From CAYVQZ01 sp964453435 (lineage in GTDB: Bacteria; Abyssobacteria; SURF-5), in NCBI GenBank assembly GCA_964453435.1, contig CAYVQZ010000017.1:1-64000 (forward strand): a stretch of DNA of 64,000 bases. The letters run 5' to 3'. The notes under the pieces are model-generated. The model had not been told where the DNA came from and did not search any database. It saw only the letters and a program-made list of their open reading frames with translations. Below are positions 8,451 through 17,210 of this stretch, piece by piece. A program made the translations under genes and the position numbers. The stretch's first letter is position 1, and the number at the start of each line of letters is the position of its first letter.

Positions 8451-9686
8451 GTGAGCGGCCCTGTTTTGACCAGGAAATTGTATCGTTACTACATCGTCGC
8501 GGCCTGTTTCACGACTCTGTTCATGCTCTGGGGACCGGTCGTAAACTCGTTCGCGGTGTTCTTTAAGCCGATTGCCGAGGACATGAACTGGGGCCGTGGG
8601 GCATTGTCGCTGGCCCTGTTTATGCGGTCGATCGGAACAGCCGCGGCGGGTCCCGTGGCCGGCCGAATGATTGACCGGTTCGGCGCCCGACCGCTGATGG
8701 TCACGGGCACGCTTCTCACAGGGATTGGTTTGCTCGCTGCGAGCCGAATCACTCAGCTCTGGCAGCTTTGCGCGCTCTTTGCTTTTGTGGGGTGCGGGCT
8801 CATGTGCGCCACCGTCATCCCATGCGCGCTCATTATCTCGAACTGGTTCGTGGCTCGGCGAGGGACCGCCCTGGGTTCGGCGTTCGTGGGCACGAGCGTC
8901 GGCGGAGCGGTGATGTCTCCATTTGCGAACTGGATGATTCTCGAGTATGGCTGGCGGACCGCATTCGCCGTTCTAGGCCTCATGATTCTCGCCGTTGTGC
9001 TTCCGGTAATACTGTTCGTTGTCCGGACTCGCCCGTCCGAGGTCGGTTTGGAGCCATATCGCAACGGCGCCAGCGAACAGGATATTAATGACGAGTCGTG
9101 GGGGGTGGGTGTCCGCGGGGCGTTCTCATCCCGTGTTTTCTGGCAGATCGCCGCTATCATGTTCATCATCGGGTTCGTGACGAACGGCACACATAACCAC
9201 TCCGTCGCCTCACTGACCGACCTGGGCCATACCGCAACGACAGCCGCCTTCTTGTGGAGTTTTGTGATGTTCATCATGATTGGCGGGAAATTGTCGTTCG
9301 GGCCCATTGCCGACACGTGGGGAGCCAAAAACGCGATGGCAGGCGCGTTTGTGCTGTATGCCGCTTCCATCTGTGCGCTCGCCTTTGCAGAACCGTATCT
9401 GTTGGCGCTCGTCTTCGCCGCACTGTACGGATTCGCCTGCGGCGCGCCGCTTACGCTGAACCCCCTCCTGACGATGAACAATCTGGGAATCAAAAACTTC
9501 GGCGTGCTCTACGGGATTCTTACAATTCTGGCGAGTGTCGGCGGAGCCATCGGCCCTGTCGTCGCCGGCGCCGTTTTCGACCGCCATGGAACCTACTTCC
9601 CGATATTTATCGGGTTTGCAGCTCTGATGTTGCTTGGTTCCTTCTGCTCATTCTCCATTCGCCCCGCCGTCCGGCGCGGACAATAA
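8451..9686 (+). CDS. MFS transporter, paralogue of the preceding carrier
   Basis: A 411-residue, 12-helix MFS protein. It aligns without large gaps to the carrier at 6880-8121: both share NWGRG/EWGRG, NWFV.RRG, AFVGTSVGG, YGWRTAFA, RPSE(V/I)GLEPYR and YGFACGAPL. Its GTG start has only a weak upstream ribosome site, but the first helix begins within the next dozen residues. The pair probably arose by local duplication and may differ in substrate. The 330-base spacer separating the copies suggests possibly independent expression. Confidence 0.83.
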   Translation: MSGPVLTRKLYRYYIVAACFTTLFMLWGPVVNSFAVFFKPIAEDMNWGRGALSLALFMRSIGTAAAGPVAGRMIDRFGARPLMVTGTLLTGIGLLAASRITQLWQLCALFAFVGCGLMCATVIPCALIISNWFVARRGTALGSAFVGTSVGGAVMSPFANWMILEYGWRTAFAVLGLMILAVVLPVILFVVRTRPSEVGLEPYRNGASEQDINDESWGVGVRGAFSSRVFWQIAAIMFIIGFVTNGTHNHSVASLTDLGHTATTAAFLWSFVMFIMIGGKLSFGPIADTWGAKNAMAGAFVLYAASICALAFAEPYLLALVFAALYGFACGAPLTLNPLLTMNNLGIKNFGVLYGILTILASVGGAIGPVVAGAVFDRHGTYFPIFIGFAALMLLGSFCSFSIRPAVRRGQ

Positions 9687-9989
9687 GCCGAAGGCTCCAC
9701 AGGTTCCGCAATACGAAGGTCGTCCTTTGATAAAACTTCATTGCACGAGGAAGGTCATTCGGTTCTGCAAGTGAACGGGTCGGATGACAACCTCGCTTCA
9801 ACTTAAATCAAAATTTTCCTTGACTTCTTTTTTACAATGTGGTAATTATCATTTAAACAAATTCGTTTGACCCGGGGAAGAGAAGGAAGAAGGGCGATGC
9901 CCGCCGTTTACGTCAGTCAACGCGAGATCCCCGCCTTTGCTGGCACAACCTCCCGGGAGCTGCCGCCGTCATTGTGAGGAGCGTGAGCC
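9687..9989. other. Intergenic region upstream of the zinc-ribbon gene
   Basis: About 300 bases with no gene. It contains the promoter at 9820-9848. On the minus strand near 9925-9955 there is a short decayed REP-like stretch, whose translation (VPAKAG) is typical of such repeats. Confidence 0.45.
9820..9848 (+). promoter_or_regulatory. Sigma-70-type promoter of the zinc-ribbon gene
   Basis: TTGACT (9820-9825) and TAATTA (9843-9848) are 17 bases apart in an AT-rich island. The predicted leader is about 135 bases long. Confidence 0.45.
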
Positions 9990-10277
9990 ATGATCGAACT
10001 CGAATGCAGTTGCGGAAGGAAGTACCTTCTTGAAGATTCAATGGCCGGCCGGCGAGGCACATGCCGCCAGTGCGGCGCCACTCTCGAGGTCCCGCGGAAA
10101 GGCATTACCAAAACATGCCCGTTCTGCGACAAAGAAATTCCGCTCGGCGACGCAAAATGCGAACACTGCGGCGAATGGCTGAACAGGCAGTACTCGGCGG
10201 ACTCTTCCGATTTATCGGATTCAGGGTTCACCTTTCGTCTCGTGAGCAGGTTGCGGGGCCTATTCAAGAACTCCTGA
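9990..10277 (+). CDS. Small double zinc-ribbon protein
   Basis: A 95-residue protein with two four-cysteine knuckles. The first is Cys6/Cys8 with Cys25/Cys28 (CSC...CRQC); the second is Cys43/Cys46 with Cys57/Cys60 (CPFC...CEHC). Each should hold one zinc. The tail after residue 65 is serine/aspartate-rich and then basic, with no membrane helix. The ATG has GAGGAG at a good distance and a promoter about 140 bases upstream. Proteins of this build are usually annotated only as zinc-ribbon proteins; a nucleic-acid or protein-binding role is possible but not shown. Confidence 0.75.
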   Translation: MIELECSCGRKYLLEDSMAGRRGTCRQCGATLEVPRKGITKTCPFCDKEIPLGDAKCEHCGEWLNRQYSADSSDLSDSGFTFRLVSRLRGLFKNS

Positions 10278-10504
10278 CGCGCGTTTGGTTGACACATTCA
10301 GAGCCATATCTTAAACGGCGGGCTTCCCGAAGCTTCTCTCTCCCGCCTCACCCTGTGAATCAACGGCCTTCCTCATCTGCACGGGTATTGCCTGCAAGGC
10401 GGAGATTGACTTGCCGCTTGCGCGGTCATCGAGCAAGAGGCACATTGAAGTAATGAAAACGAGGCAGGGTGCTTCGAAATAACCGGTGGGAAGGGAGGCC
10501 CGAG

Positions 10505-10894
10505 ATGATGAAATTCGTTCCACTTATAGCTCGAATACTGATCGCGGCAATTTTCTTGATGGCGGGAACCCAAAAAGTCTTCGATTTTTCGGGCACGCAA
10601 CAATATATGGCATCCAAGGGGATGCCGCTCACCGCCCTATTCCTGGTTGGCGCAATACTGGCGGAGTTGGGAGGCGGTTTGTCCGTCCTGTTGGGCCTAA
10701 AGGCGCGATGGGGGGCGACCGCGCTCTTTCTGTTTCTTATACCAACCACCCTCATTTTCCATACGGAATTTTCCGTCCAATTGCAAGTAATCATGTTCAT
10801 GAAAAATCTCGCCATTATGGGCGGGCTGCTCATGGTAGCCTATTTCGGGCCGGGGCCGGTGAGCATCGACGAAAGGTTGACGCTGGTCCCCTGA
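10505..10894 (+). CDS. DoxX-family membrane protein
   Basis: A 129-residue protein with four hydrophobic helices, characteristic of DoxX/SURF4-type proteins. Typical features are ARILIAAIFLMAGTQKVFDF at the start, AELGGGLSVLLG in helix 2 and a final MVAYFGPGPVSID. Members are associated with quinone redox or sulfur and oxidative-stress functions, but the biochemical role is usually unknown. The ATG at 10505 follows GGGAGG. It lies 230 bases after the zinc-ribbon gene on the same strand, without an obvious operon link. Confidence 0.82.
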   Translation: MMKFVPLIARILIAAIFLMAGTQKVFDFSGTQQYMASKGMPLTALFLVGAILAELGGGLSVLLGLKARWGATALFLFLIPTTLIFHTEFSVQLQVIMFMKNLAIMGGLLMVAYFGPGPVSIDERLTLVP

Positions 10895-11122
10895 GGCCCG
10901 ATTCTACGAAAAGCCATCGGTCCGTCTCGCGAAGCGCGGTCCGGGTCCGGTTTGACTGGGCCGGTTGGTCGGCCGGCGGGTTCCATAAGTTCGAGGACTT
11001 CCCCCAAATGATTTTGGGTTAAAACTTCTAAGGGCTTGCTTATTTGAGAGTTATGAATGGCGGGAGGTGAACGGGCTGGTTTTTTTTTGAAAGATTGGGG
11101 GCGCTTCGTTCATAAGTTCCTC

Positions 11123-11168
11123 TTGACAGGCTGGATGGGAAATGGTATAATTTAGTTTGAAATTCAAA
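11123..11168 (+). promoter_or_regulatory. Consensus promoter with palindrome before the MarR gene
   Basis: TTGACA (11123-11128), a 17-base spacer and TATAAT (11146-11151) form an exact sigma-70 consensus. TTTGAA-A-TTCAAA (11156-11168) is a perfect palindrome at the predicted start site and is a natural operator candidate for the MarR protein encoded just downstream. Such a strong promoter usually needs repression, which fits autoregulation (inference). Confidence 0.7.
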
Positions 11169-11192
11169 GTATTGGAGGGTGTTCCCCCGGAT

Positions 11193-11633
11193 ATGACAGC
11201 CGACACGGGCGCAATTATTAATGAATACCTCATGCGGATGGCGGAAAACCTGCCGCTGTTCGAGAAATTTACGCTGAAGCGCGAACTGCAGAACCTGACG
11301 CCGCAGGAATTGCACACGATATCGCTGATCGCCAAGATGGGCTCACCCAAGATGTCGGACCTCGCACGCAGGGGACACGTGACGCTCGGGACGATGACCG
11401 TTATGATAAATAAGCTGGTGAAGAAAGGATACGTGCGAAGAAACCGCGACGCGAACGACCGGCGGGTCGTTCGTGTCGGCCTGACTGGACGGGGAAAACG
11501 GGCTGACACCGTCCATATGGACTTCCACAAGAATCTTATCGACCGGGTACTGACAGCGCTGACTGACTCGGAGCAGAGGCAGCTTGTGAGACTCGTTCAG
11601 AAAGTCGTTGCATCGCTGGATGGAGAAGGGTGA
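11193..11633 (+). CDS. MarR-family transcriptional regulator
   Basis: A 146-residue winged-helix regulator. Helices and wing are recognisable through LTPQELHTISLIAKMG, MSDLARRGHVTLGTMTVMINKLVKKGYVRR and the wing motif RDANDRRVVRVGLTGRG, followed by a C-terminal dimerisation helix. The ATG at 11193 is preferred with GGAGGG upstream. A TTG at 11157 would sit at the predicted transcript start. A consensus promoter and a palindrome precede it. The downstream methyltransferase genes at 11742-13827 lie about 110 bases away on the same strand and are the obvious candidate targets. The inducer is unknown. Confidence 0.87.
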   Translation: MTADTGAIINEYLMRMAENLPLFEKFTLKRELQNLTPQELHTISLIAKMGSPKMSDLARRGHVTLGTMTVMINKLVKKGYVRRNRDANDRRVVRVGLTGRGKRADTVHMDFHKNLIDRVLTALTDSEQRQLVRLVQKVVASLDGEG

Positions 11634-11741
11634 AAAAATTTTTGCTCCATTCATTTGATTATAAAACTATTGGAATCTCAAACTATCCACGCTCGATGAG
11701 AACTCCGGCTGCCGCCGGGGCGACGCGTAACTGATGCATAC

Positions 11742-12428
11742 ATGACAGAGAAGAAATCGACGCTCGTGCCGAAACGGCGAGAACACAAAACAGAAGGGAT
11801 CGGCGGCCGCGGGATGGCTGACCGTTATGCGAAGGCGCACTCGGGACATGCAAGATTGATGTACCGGGTGTTCCTGCGGGACATTCGCCGTTTTGAACCG
11901 AGAGGTCGGTTGCTCGAGGCGGGCGCCGGGTTGGGCATCCTCGCGGTGATGATGGCGAAGCAGAACCCAGGGGTCCGAATAACAGCTCTTGATGTATCGG
12001 CCGACATGCAAACCGCCGCAAGAACTTTTATCGAGGAAAGCGGGCTCGAGAAGAATGTGCAGTACGTGGTTGGCGACGTCAATGACAACGAGAGGCTTCG
12101 CGGGCTGGGCACATTTGATTTTGTTTACTCGACCTTTTCCCTGCACCATTGGAGGGAGCCGGTGTCGTCGCTCGGAAATCTCCTGAATGTTTTGAATGAC
12201 GGCGGCATTCTGTACGTTCACGATTTCAAGCGCGTCTGGTGGGCATCGCTTCTGCCGCTTGGCGAAGGAGACAAGGATTCGATCAGGGCTTCGTACACTC
12301 CGGCGGAGATCAGGCAATTCATGTCCCGGTTGAATATCAGGGAATACGACGTGAAGACTTTCTTCCCGGGTTTCATTCAATCGGTTATTCTGAAAAAACA
12401 ACCTTCTGCGGGGCGGAGGCAACCATGA
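11742..12428 (+). CDS. Class I SAM-dependent methyltransferase
   Basis: A 228-residue Rossmann-fold methyltransferase. Motif I is LLEAGAGLG (57-65). The acidic end of the next strand (ALDVSADM) contacts the SAM ribose, followed by VGDVND and the TFSLHHW block typical of UbiE-like small-molecule methylases. The first 25 residues are basic and unconserved, so an internal ATG at 11814 is possible. The stop codon overlaps the next methyltransferase start (ATGA), which implies translational coupling. Substrate unknown. Confidence 0.82.
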   Translation: MTEKKSTLVPKRREHKTEGIGGRGMADRYAKAHSGHARLMYRVFLRDIRRFEPRGRLLEAGAGLGILAVMMAKQNPGVRITALDVSADMQTAARTFIEESGLEKNVQYVVGDVNDNERLRGLGTFDFVYSTFSLHHWREPVSSLGNLLNVLNDGGILYVHDFKRVWWASLLPLGEGDKDSIRASYTPAEIRQFMSRLNIREYDVKTFFPGFIQSVILKKQPSAGRRQP

Positions 12429-13060
12429 AAGCGCAGACGAAGGGGATTCCCGTGTCGGGACTGTTCTCGTTGTTCTACGACGGGTACAACAAGCTGGGGG
12501 GGATGGGCGAGGCGTTTCGCAAGCAGATTGTTGACGTTGCCGAATTGAAACAAGGCGAGAGTGTTCTCGACTGTGGGTGCGGCACCGGCACGCTCGCAAT
12601 CATCGCGAAGCGGCACGTCGGCCCCGAGGGACGCGTTTGCGGAGTGGACCTTTCTAAAGACCAATTGAAACGGGCGAGGAGCAAAGCGCAGAAAGAAGGC
12701 CTGGCCATCGAATTCCATGAGGGCTCAATCGACGAATTGCCATTTTCCGATAACAGCTTCGATGCCATATTCAGCACGCTGATGCTTCACCATGTCCCTG
12801 GGACCGTGAAGAGGAGCGCGTTCCGCCAGATGCGCAGAGTCTTGAAACCGAGCGGCAGAATCGTGGTCGCCGATTTCGGCCCTCCGGCTCATTTCTGGAG
12901 GTGGATGGTCTTTTCACCGCTCATGTTGATGTTCCTGGCAACCTCGTCAATGCGCGATAATCTCTTTAATCGGCTGCCCTCGCTGATGTCGGAATCGGGT
13001 TTGCAAATCGTCAACCAAAGAGTTGTCAAAGAAGTGGTGCATCTCATTCAGGCGGTTTAG
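12425..13060 (+). CDS. Class I SAM-dependent methyltransferase (UbiE-like)
   Basis: A 211-residue methyltransferase of the UbiE/Methyltransf_11 type. Motif I is VLDCGCGTG (47-55), then VCGVDLSKDQL, GSIDELPFSDNSFDAIFS and LMLHHVP, ending in the motif III region VLKPSGRIVVADFG. It continues after Gly201 with a short hydrophobic stretch that could touch the membrane. The start at 12425 is fixed by the four-base overlap with the upstream methyltransferase. The same sequence upstream is open for 62 more codons but codes there for the neighbour in another frame. Substrate unknown. Confidence 0.85.
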   Translation: MKAQTKGIPVSGLFSLFYDGYNKLGGMGEAFRKQIVDVAELKQGESVLDCGCGTGTLAIIAKRHVGPEGRVCGVDLSKDQLKRARSKAQKEGLAIEFHEGSIDELPFSDNSFDAIFSTLMLHHVPGTVKRSAFRQMRRVLKPSGRIVVADFGPPAHFWRWMVFSPLMLMFLATSSMRDNLFNRLPSLMSESGLQIVNQRVVKEVVHLIQAV

Positions 13061-13197
13061 TATCGGTTTTTGGGGAAACTGAAACCGAGGTATTGGTCTC
13101 AGGATGGGGTTGCGACCGGAGTGGCGGGGGAATCTGTCCTGGTCGGCTTCGTCAAGGATGATGGATACACTGTCTGCGAAACGAAGGTGGGAGGTTT

Positions 13198-13827
13198 ATG
13201 GATGGATACGATTACTTTCAGATAACCGCTCTGGTCGTATTTTACGTGATATTTCTCGGGAGGGCGCTGCAACTGTTTATGAGAGGGACAAACCCGTTCG
13301 CTCTCGGTATAGGGAAGAAGGGCTTGCGGGCTGCTCTCGAAGTCGCCTTCATGGCGGGACTGGTGATATGGACCGTCGAACTGGTTTCCCGTTCGCTCCG
13401 CCTGGGTTTCAGCTTCTTTCCCGAGGCGCTGCATGTTCCGCTGGCAGAGAGCGCTATTTTGAAAATGCCGGGAGTTGTCATGATTTCTGTGGGATTGCTT
13501 GTCTTTCTCCTCTCACTGGTTTCGTTTGGAGAGTCGTGGAGAATCGGGATTGACACCACCGGGCCCGGCGAATTGGTTACGGGGGGAATCTTTTCGGTGA
13601 CAAGAAACCCGATTTTTCTGTTTCTTGATATGTACCTCATCGGCACATGGTTCATTTACTGCGATGTGTTCTTCGGGTTATTCGCTTTTGCAGCGATAAC
13701 CGGATGCCACTGGCAGATTCTGCAGGAAGAGAAATTTTTATCGGACCGATACGGAAAGCCGTATCAGGATTACAAGAAACACGTTGGAAGGTATTTTTCG
13801 TTTTGTTGCTTTCCGCCCGGCTCGTAG
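13198..13827 (+). CDS. Isoprenylcysteine carboxyl methyltransferase (ICMT)-family membrane protein
   Basis: A 209-residue protein with four to five membrane helices and the C-terminal signature of ICMT/PEMT-type membrane methyltransferases: GELVTGGIFSVTRNPIF, then HWQILQEEKFLSDRYGKPYQDYKKHVGRY. In this superfamily the RNP segment and the EE...Y...Y..V.R block form the SAM site. Bacterial members methylate small lipids or thiols, and this one's substrate is unknown. GGGAGG precedes the ATG. It completes a run of one regulator and three methyltransferases on the same strand. Confidence 0.8.
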   Translation: MDGYDYFQITALVVFYVIFLGRALQLFMRGTNPFALGIGKKGLRAALEVAFMAGLVIWTVELVSRSLRLGFSFFPEALHVPLAESAILKMPGVVMISVGLLVFLLSLVSFGESWRIGIDTTGPGELVTGGIFSVTRNPIFLFLDMYLIGTWFIYCDVFFGLFAFAAITGCHWQILQEEKFLSDRYGKPYQDYKKHVGRYFSFCCFPPGS

Positions 13828-13863
13828 TTTCACTGACAGCGAATTTGGGACCGGCGGCGCGGG

Positions 13864-14514
13864 CTACGTTCCTCCGGCTTTCGGGCCGGACCCCCGTCGT
13901 TCTTTCGTGCGCAGTTCAAACCGCCAGAGGTCAAGCACGGCTTCGACGGCCTGATCGAGCGAGTAGGCGTATTTCTCTTCGAATCCCGGCACGAGGTCGC
14001 GCACTATCCACATGCTCAGCACTGCCTCCATGCACCCGAGCAACAGCACAGCAATGATAGCGGGGTCCAGCTCCTTACGGTAGACTCCCCCGGCCTGGCC
14101 TTCCTTGATGACGTCCTCGATGAGTTCGAGGAAGTCGAGCAATTTGAACATTGCGGAACTCGTCAGGAACTTTGCGCTTTGCCTCAGTTCGACCACGAGA
14201 ATTTCGGCGAGATCGCGGTCGGTCTGTAACAGTCGAAACACGCTTGTAACGATCAAAACGATTTTCGAGTCGACGTCCTCCATCCTGTCTATTGCGGTCC
14301 GGAGCGTGCCGATCATCTCGCCGAATCGCTCGTTGAATATTCCGATGAGTATGTCGTCTTTGCTCTTGAAGTAGTTATAGATGGTTCCCGAGGCCACTCC
14401 TGCCTGCGTTGCGATCTCCGCCGTCCTGGCATTGTAGTATCCCTTCTGAGCGAACGTTCTGGTGGCGGCGTCGAGGATGGCTTTTCGTATTTGTTCTGAT
14501 TTCTTCCTGGCCAT
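13864..14514 (-). CDS. TetR-family transcriptional regulator
   Basis: A 216-residue TetR protein. The helix-turn-helix covers residues 9-56 with the signature SGTIYNYFKSKDDIL. The C-terminal domain (EDVIKEGQAGGVYRKELDPAIIA) resembles FadR/QacR-like regulators of fatty-acid genes. The start at the internal ATG (14514) is used because the family begins at MARKKSEQIRK; upstream codons overlap the ftsB end region. It follows ftsB by 83 bases on the minus strand and converges on the ICMT gene. Its location at the end of a housekeeping operon does not reveal its target. Confidence 0.85.
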   Translation of the reverse strand: MARKKSEQIRKAILDAATRTFAQKGYYNARTAEIATQAGVASGTIYNYFKSKDDILIGIFNERFGEMIGTLRTAIDRMEDVDSKIVLIVTSVFRLLQTDRDLAEILVVELRQSAKFLTSSAMFKLLDFLELIEDVIKEGQAGGVYRKELDPAIIAVLLLGCMEAVLSMWIVRDLVPGFEEKYAYSLDQAVEAVLDLWRFELRTKERRGSGPKAGGT

Positions 14515-14597
14515 CTCACAACCCGGAGTGTTTGAGTTTGTCCGTGACGTCGGAAGAGAACGGGAAAGGAGAATCAGGATCGGCGACCCGCCCAGAG

Positions 14598-14885
14598 TCA
14601 CTTCGCCTTTTTGAAGCGGAAAATGGTCTCGCCCGGCCTGATCAGATGCAGTTTCTCGCGTGCAAGCCTTTCAATGCACTCGGGGTTCTCATTCTGAAGC
14701 GCGCGCATCCGCCTTGTCAGTTCTTCGCGTTCCGCCTCGAGTTCGATGATTTCCGCTTCGAGCCGTCTGATTTCTCTGTGATGCTCGAGATATGTGACAA
14801 AACCGGGCCGAAGAACGTAGATGCACCCGGCGACGAGCACGATGAAGAGGAACCACCTCGAGATTTTCCGAACGGATATTCTCAT
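14598..14885 (-). CDS. ftsB: FtsB/DivIC-type septum formation initiator
   Basis: A 95-residue single-pass membrane protein: a short basic N terminus, one hydrophobic helix at about 11-27, then a leucine/glutamate heptad coiled coil (residues 33-65) and the family tail ERLAREKLHLIRPGE. FtsB joins FtsL and FtsQ in the divisome at mid-cell. Its start overlaps the stop of eno by four bases; the eno-ftsB pairing is widely conserved, which strengthens the call. Length is usual. Confidence 0.88.
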   Translation of the reverse strand: MRISVRKISRWFLFIVLVAGCIYVLRPGFVTYLEHHREIRRLEAEIIELEAEREELTRRMRALQNENPECIERLAREKLHLIRPGETIFRFKKAK

Positions 14886-16174
14886 CGATTCAACCGGAAC
14901 ACGTCTTTTCCGCCGAATTTCGCCACGTCAACGAGTTCTTCCTCTATCCGGAGCAACTGGTTGTATTTTGCAATCCTGTCGGAACGCGAAGCCGACCCTG
15001 TCTTAATTTGTCCCGCATTCGTGGCCACGGCGACGTCCGCTATTGTTGAATCTTCCGTCTCCCCGCTGCGATGGGAGATGATTGAAGTGTATCCCGCGCC
15101 CGTGGCGAGTTCGATGGCTCTCAGTGTTTCGGTGACAGTGCCGATCTGATTCAGCTTGATAAGAATCGAGTTGGCGACCTTGTTCTCGATTCCCTTGCGA
15201 AGTCGTTCGGTGTTTGTCACGAAGAGGTCGTCGCCGACAATCTGAACTTGTTCGCCGAGTTTCTTTGTGAGCTCCTGCCAGCCGTCCCAATCGTTTTCCG
15301 CCAGGCCGTCTTCGATCGAGATAATCGGATACTTGCGAATCAGGTCCTTGTAGTAGTCTATCATCATGCCGACTGTTTTTTCGGGTTTCTTTTCGGCCCG
15401 GAGGACATATTTGCCGGAGGACTTTTTGAAGAACTCGCTGGCTGCGGCATCCAGGGCGACCAGGATGTCTTTTCCCGGGCTGTAACCGGCCGCTTTGATT
15501 GCGCTCACAATGAGGTCGAGCGCCTCGGCGTTCGAGCCGAGGTTCGGCGCGAAGCCTCCTTCGTCACCGACAGCGGTGACAAGGTTTTTCTTTGCCAGTA
15601 TTTTTTTGAGAGAATGAAAGACCTCCACCCCTTTGCGCAGCGCTTCCCGGAAACTTTTGGCGCCCACCGGAACGATCATGAATTCCTGTATATCAAGGTT
15701 GTTGTCGGCGTGCTGTCCTCCATTGAGGATATTCATCATGGGCACCGGCAGCAGGCGGGCGTTCACGCCGCCAAGATATTGATACAAGGGCAGTCCGATC
15801 GCGGCGGCGGCGGCCTTTGCGGTGGCCATAGAGACCGCCAGTATTGCATTGGCGCCGAGCTTACCCTTGTTTGGGGTTCCGTCCAGTTCGACCATAGTCT
15901 CATCGACAACGATTTGCTGAGTCGCATCGAGTCCGACAATCTGCGGTCCAATGAGCTCGTTCACGTTCTGGACGGCTTTCATGACGCCTTTTCCGCCATA
16001 TCGCTTCTTGTCGCCGTCCCGGAGCTCGACGGCCTCATGCTCACCGGTAGACGCGCCTGACGGGACTGCCGCCTGTCCCACGACACCACTGGCCAGCGTG
16101 ACTTCCGCTTCAACGGTGGGATTGCCCCTCGAATCCAGAATTTCCCGGGCCTTCACGTCAATTATGGTGGTCAT
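14882..16174 (-). CDS. eno: Enolase
   Basis: A 430-residue full-length enolase, the glycolytic enzyme converting 2-phosphoglycerate to phosphoenolpyruvate. Visible family blocks are DSRGNPTVEAEV, the flexible loop SGASTGEHEAVELRDGD, the Mg-binding residues in GDDLFVTN and SIEDGLAENDWDGW, ILIKLNQIGTVTET with the catalytic Lys, and SHRSGETEDSTIAD. All catalytic regions appear intact. It follows the SurA-like gene by 16 bases and overlaps ftsB, so the three form one transcript. Confidence 0.97.
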   Translation of the reverse strand: MTTIIDVKAREILDSRGNPTVEAEVTLASGVVGQAAVPSGASTGEHEAVELRDGDKKRYGGKGVMKAVQNVNELIGPQIVGLDATQQIVVDETMVELDGTPNKGKLGANAILAVSMATAKAAAAAIGLPLYQYLGGVNARLLPVPMMNILNGGQHADNNLDIQEFMIVPVGAKSFREALRKGVEVFHSLKKILAKKNLVTAVGDEGGFAPNLGSNAEALDLIVSAIKAAGYSPGKDILVALDAAASEFFKKSSGKYVLRAEKKPEKTVGMMIDYYKDLIRKYPIISIEDGLAENDWDGWQELTKKLGEQVQIVGDDLFVTNTERLRKGIENKVANSILIKLNQIGTVTETLRAIELATGAGYTSIISHRSGETEDSTIADVAVATNAGQIKTGSASRSDRIAKYNQLLRIEEELVDVAKFGGKDVFRLNR

Positions 16175-16190
16175 AATTCTCTTCCGCTCC

Positions 16191-17195
16191 CTAGATTTTC
16201 ACTTCGATGTATGCATCTTCCCGCAGTTTCTTGATCCATTCCTTGTATTTTTCGCTTCGTTTCTGCTCGCGGATGCGTTCTTCGATGACCGGCTTTGCCT
16301 CCTCGAACGACACTTTTCTGGCCGGGACGGCTTCCAACGCCTTCAATATGTGAAAACCGTACCCCGTCTGTATAACCGGGCTCACCTCACCCGTCTTGAG
16401 ATTGAACGCAATTTGTTCCAACTCGGGAAGAATATCGTCAGCCCCGACGATTCCGATCACGCCGCCCCGGCTCTGGTAGGGACCCTCGGAGTATTGCTCT
16501 GCCAGCTTTGAAAACTCGATACCGTCATCGATCAGCGTACGCACCTGCTCGGCTTTCCGGCGTATCCGGCCGACCTCCTCCGGTGCGCTGCCACTGGGGA
16601 TAGTGAAAAATATCTGGGCCAGATTGACCTTCGGCTGTGTCACGAACTCGTCGATTTTGGTTTTGTAGTATTCCTCGATCTCGTTGTCAGAGACTCGTAT
16701 GTCCGCTCCCACGACGCGTCGGATGGTCTCCTGCACCAACAGTTGCTCGGCGACCTCATCGCGATACTCTCGATAGGTTATTCCCCTGGCCGCCAGCGCC
16801 TGAAAGAAATCATCTTCCGAGGGGAACCGGCTCTTGACGATTTCCACGCGCGCGTCGACCGCATTCTCGTCTGCCGTGATTCCCCTCGCCCTGGCCACCT
16901 GCAGCACGAGCTTCGTGTCGATGGCCTGGTCGATAATGGTATTCCGCAGCTCATCCATTTTCTTTTTCAATTCGTCTCCGGCATACCTGGCGCGGTATTC
17001 CTGCACGAGAGGCATCAATGTCTCGTTTATCTGGCTGACGAGAATCGCGTCTTTGTTCACAATGATCGCCACGCCGTCGATGACGCGAGGAAAAGCGGAA
17101 GGGGAAAGAAGCACAAGAACCAGGGAAGAGAGAATGCACGCCGCGATTGTGCGGCGGAGCTTGGTTTTTCCGGTTTCGCGCAAGTTCTTATCCAT
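16191..17195 (-). CDS. SurA-like periplasmic peptidyl-prolyl isomerase
   Basis: A 334-residue exported chaperone. A signal anchor or signal peptide occupies about residues 12-38. A SurA N-terminal chaperone domain follows (DGVAIIVNKDAILVSQINET through the helical EYRDEVAEQLLVQETI region). A parvulin domain covers about 205-300 (FVTQPKVNLAQIFF, GGVIGIVG, GEVSPVIQTGYGFHILK), then a basic coiled tail. It would help outer-membrane or secreted proteins fold. The ATG at 17195 gives a proper signal peptide; it has no clear ribosome site, but a good promoter predicts a transcript starting only about 9 bases upstream. Confidence 0.85.
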   Translation of the reverse strand: MDKNLRETGKTKLRRTIAACILSSLVLVLLSPSAFPRVIDGVAIIVNKDAILVSQINETLMPLVQEYRARYAGDELKKKMDELRNTIIDQAIDTKLVLQVARARGITADENAVDARVEIVKSRFPSEDDFFQALAARGITYREYRDEVAEQLLVQETIRRVVGADIRVSDNEIEEYYKTKIDEFVTQPKVNLAQIFFTIPSGSAPEEVGRIRRKAEQVRTLIDDGIEFSKLAEQYSEGPYQSRGGVIGIVGADDILPELEQIAFNLKTGEVSPVIQTGYGFHILKALEAVPARKVSFEEAKPVIEERIREQKRSEKYKEWIKKLREDAYIEVKI

Positions 17196-17210
17196 CGGAA
17201 GTTTATTAAA

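Noticed and set aside
12239..12424. Upstream extension of the second methyltransferase
   Set aside because: It lies inside the first methyltransferase gene. The ATGA overlap at 12425 fixes the start.
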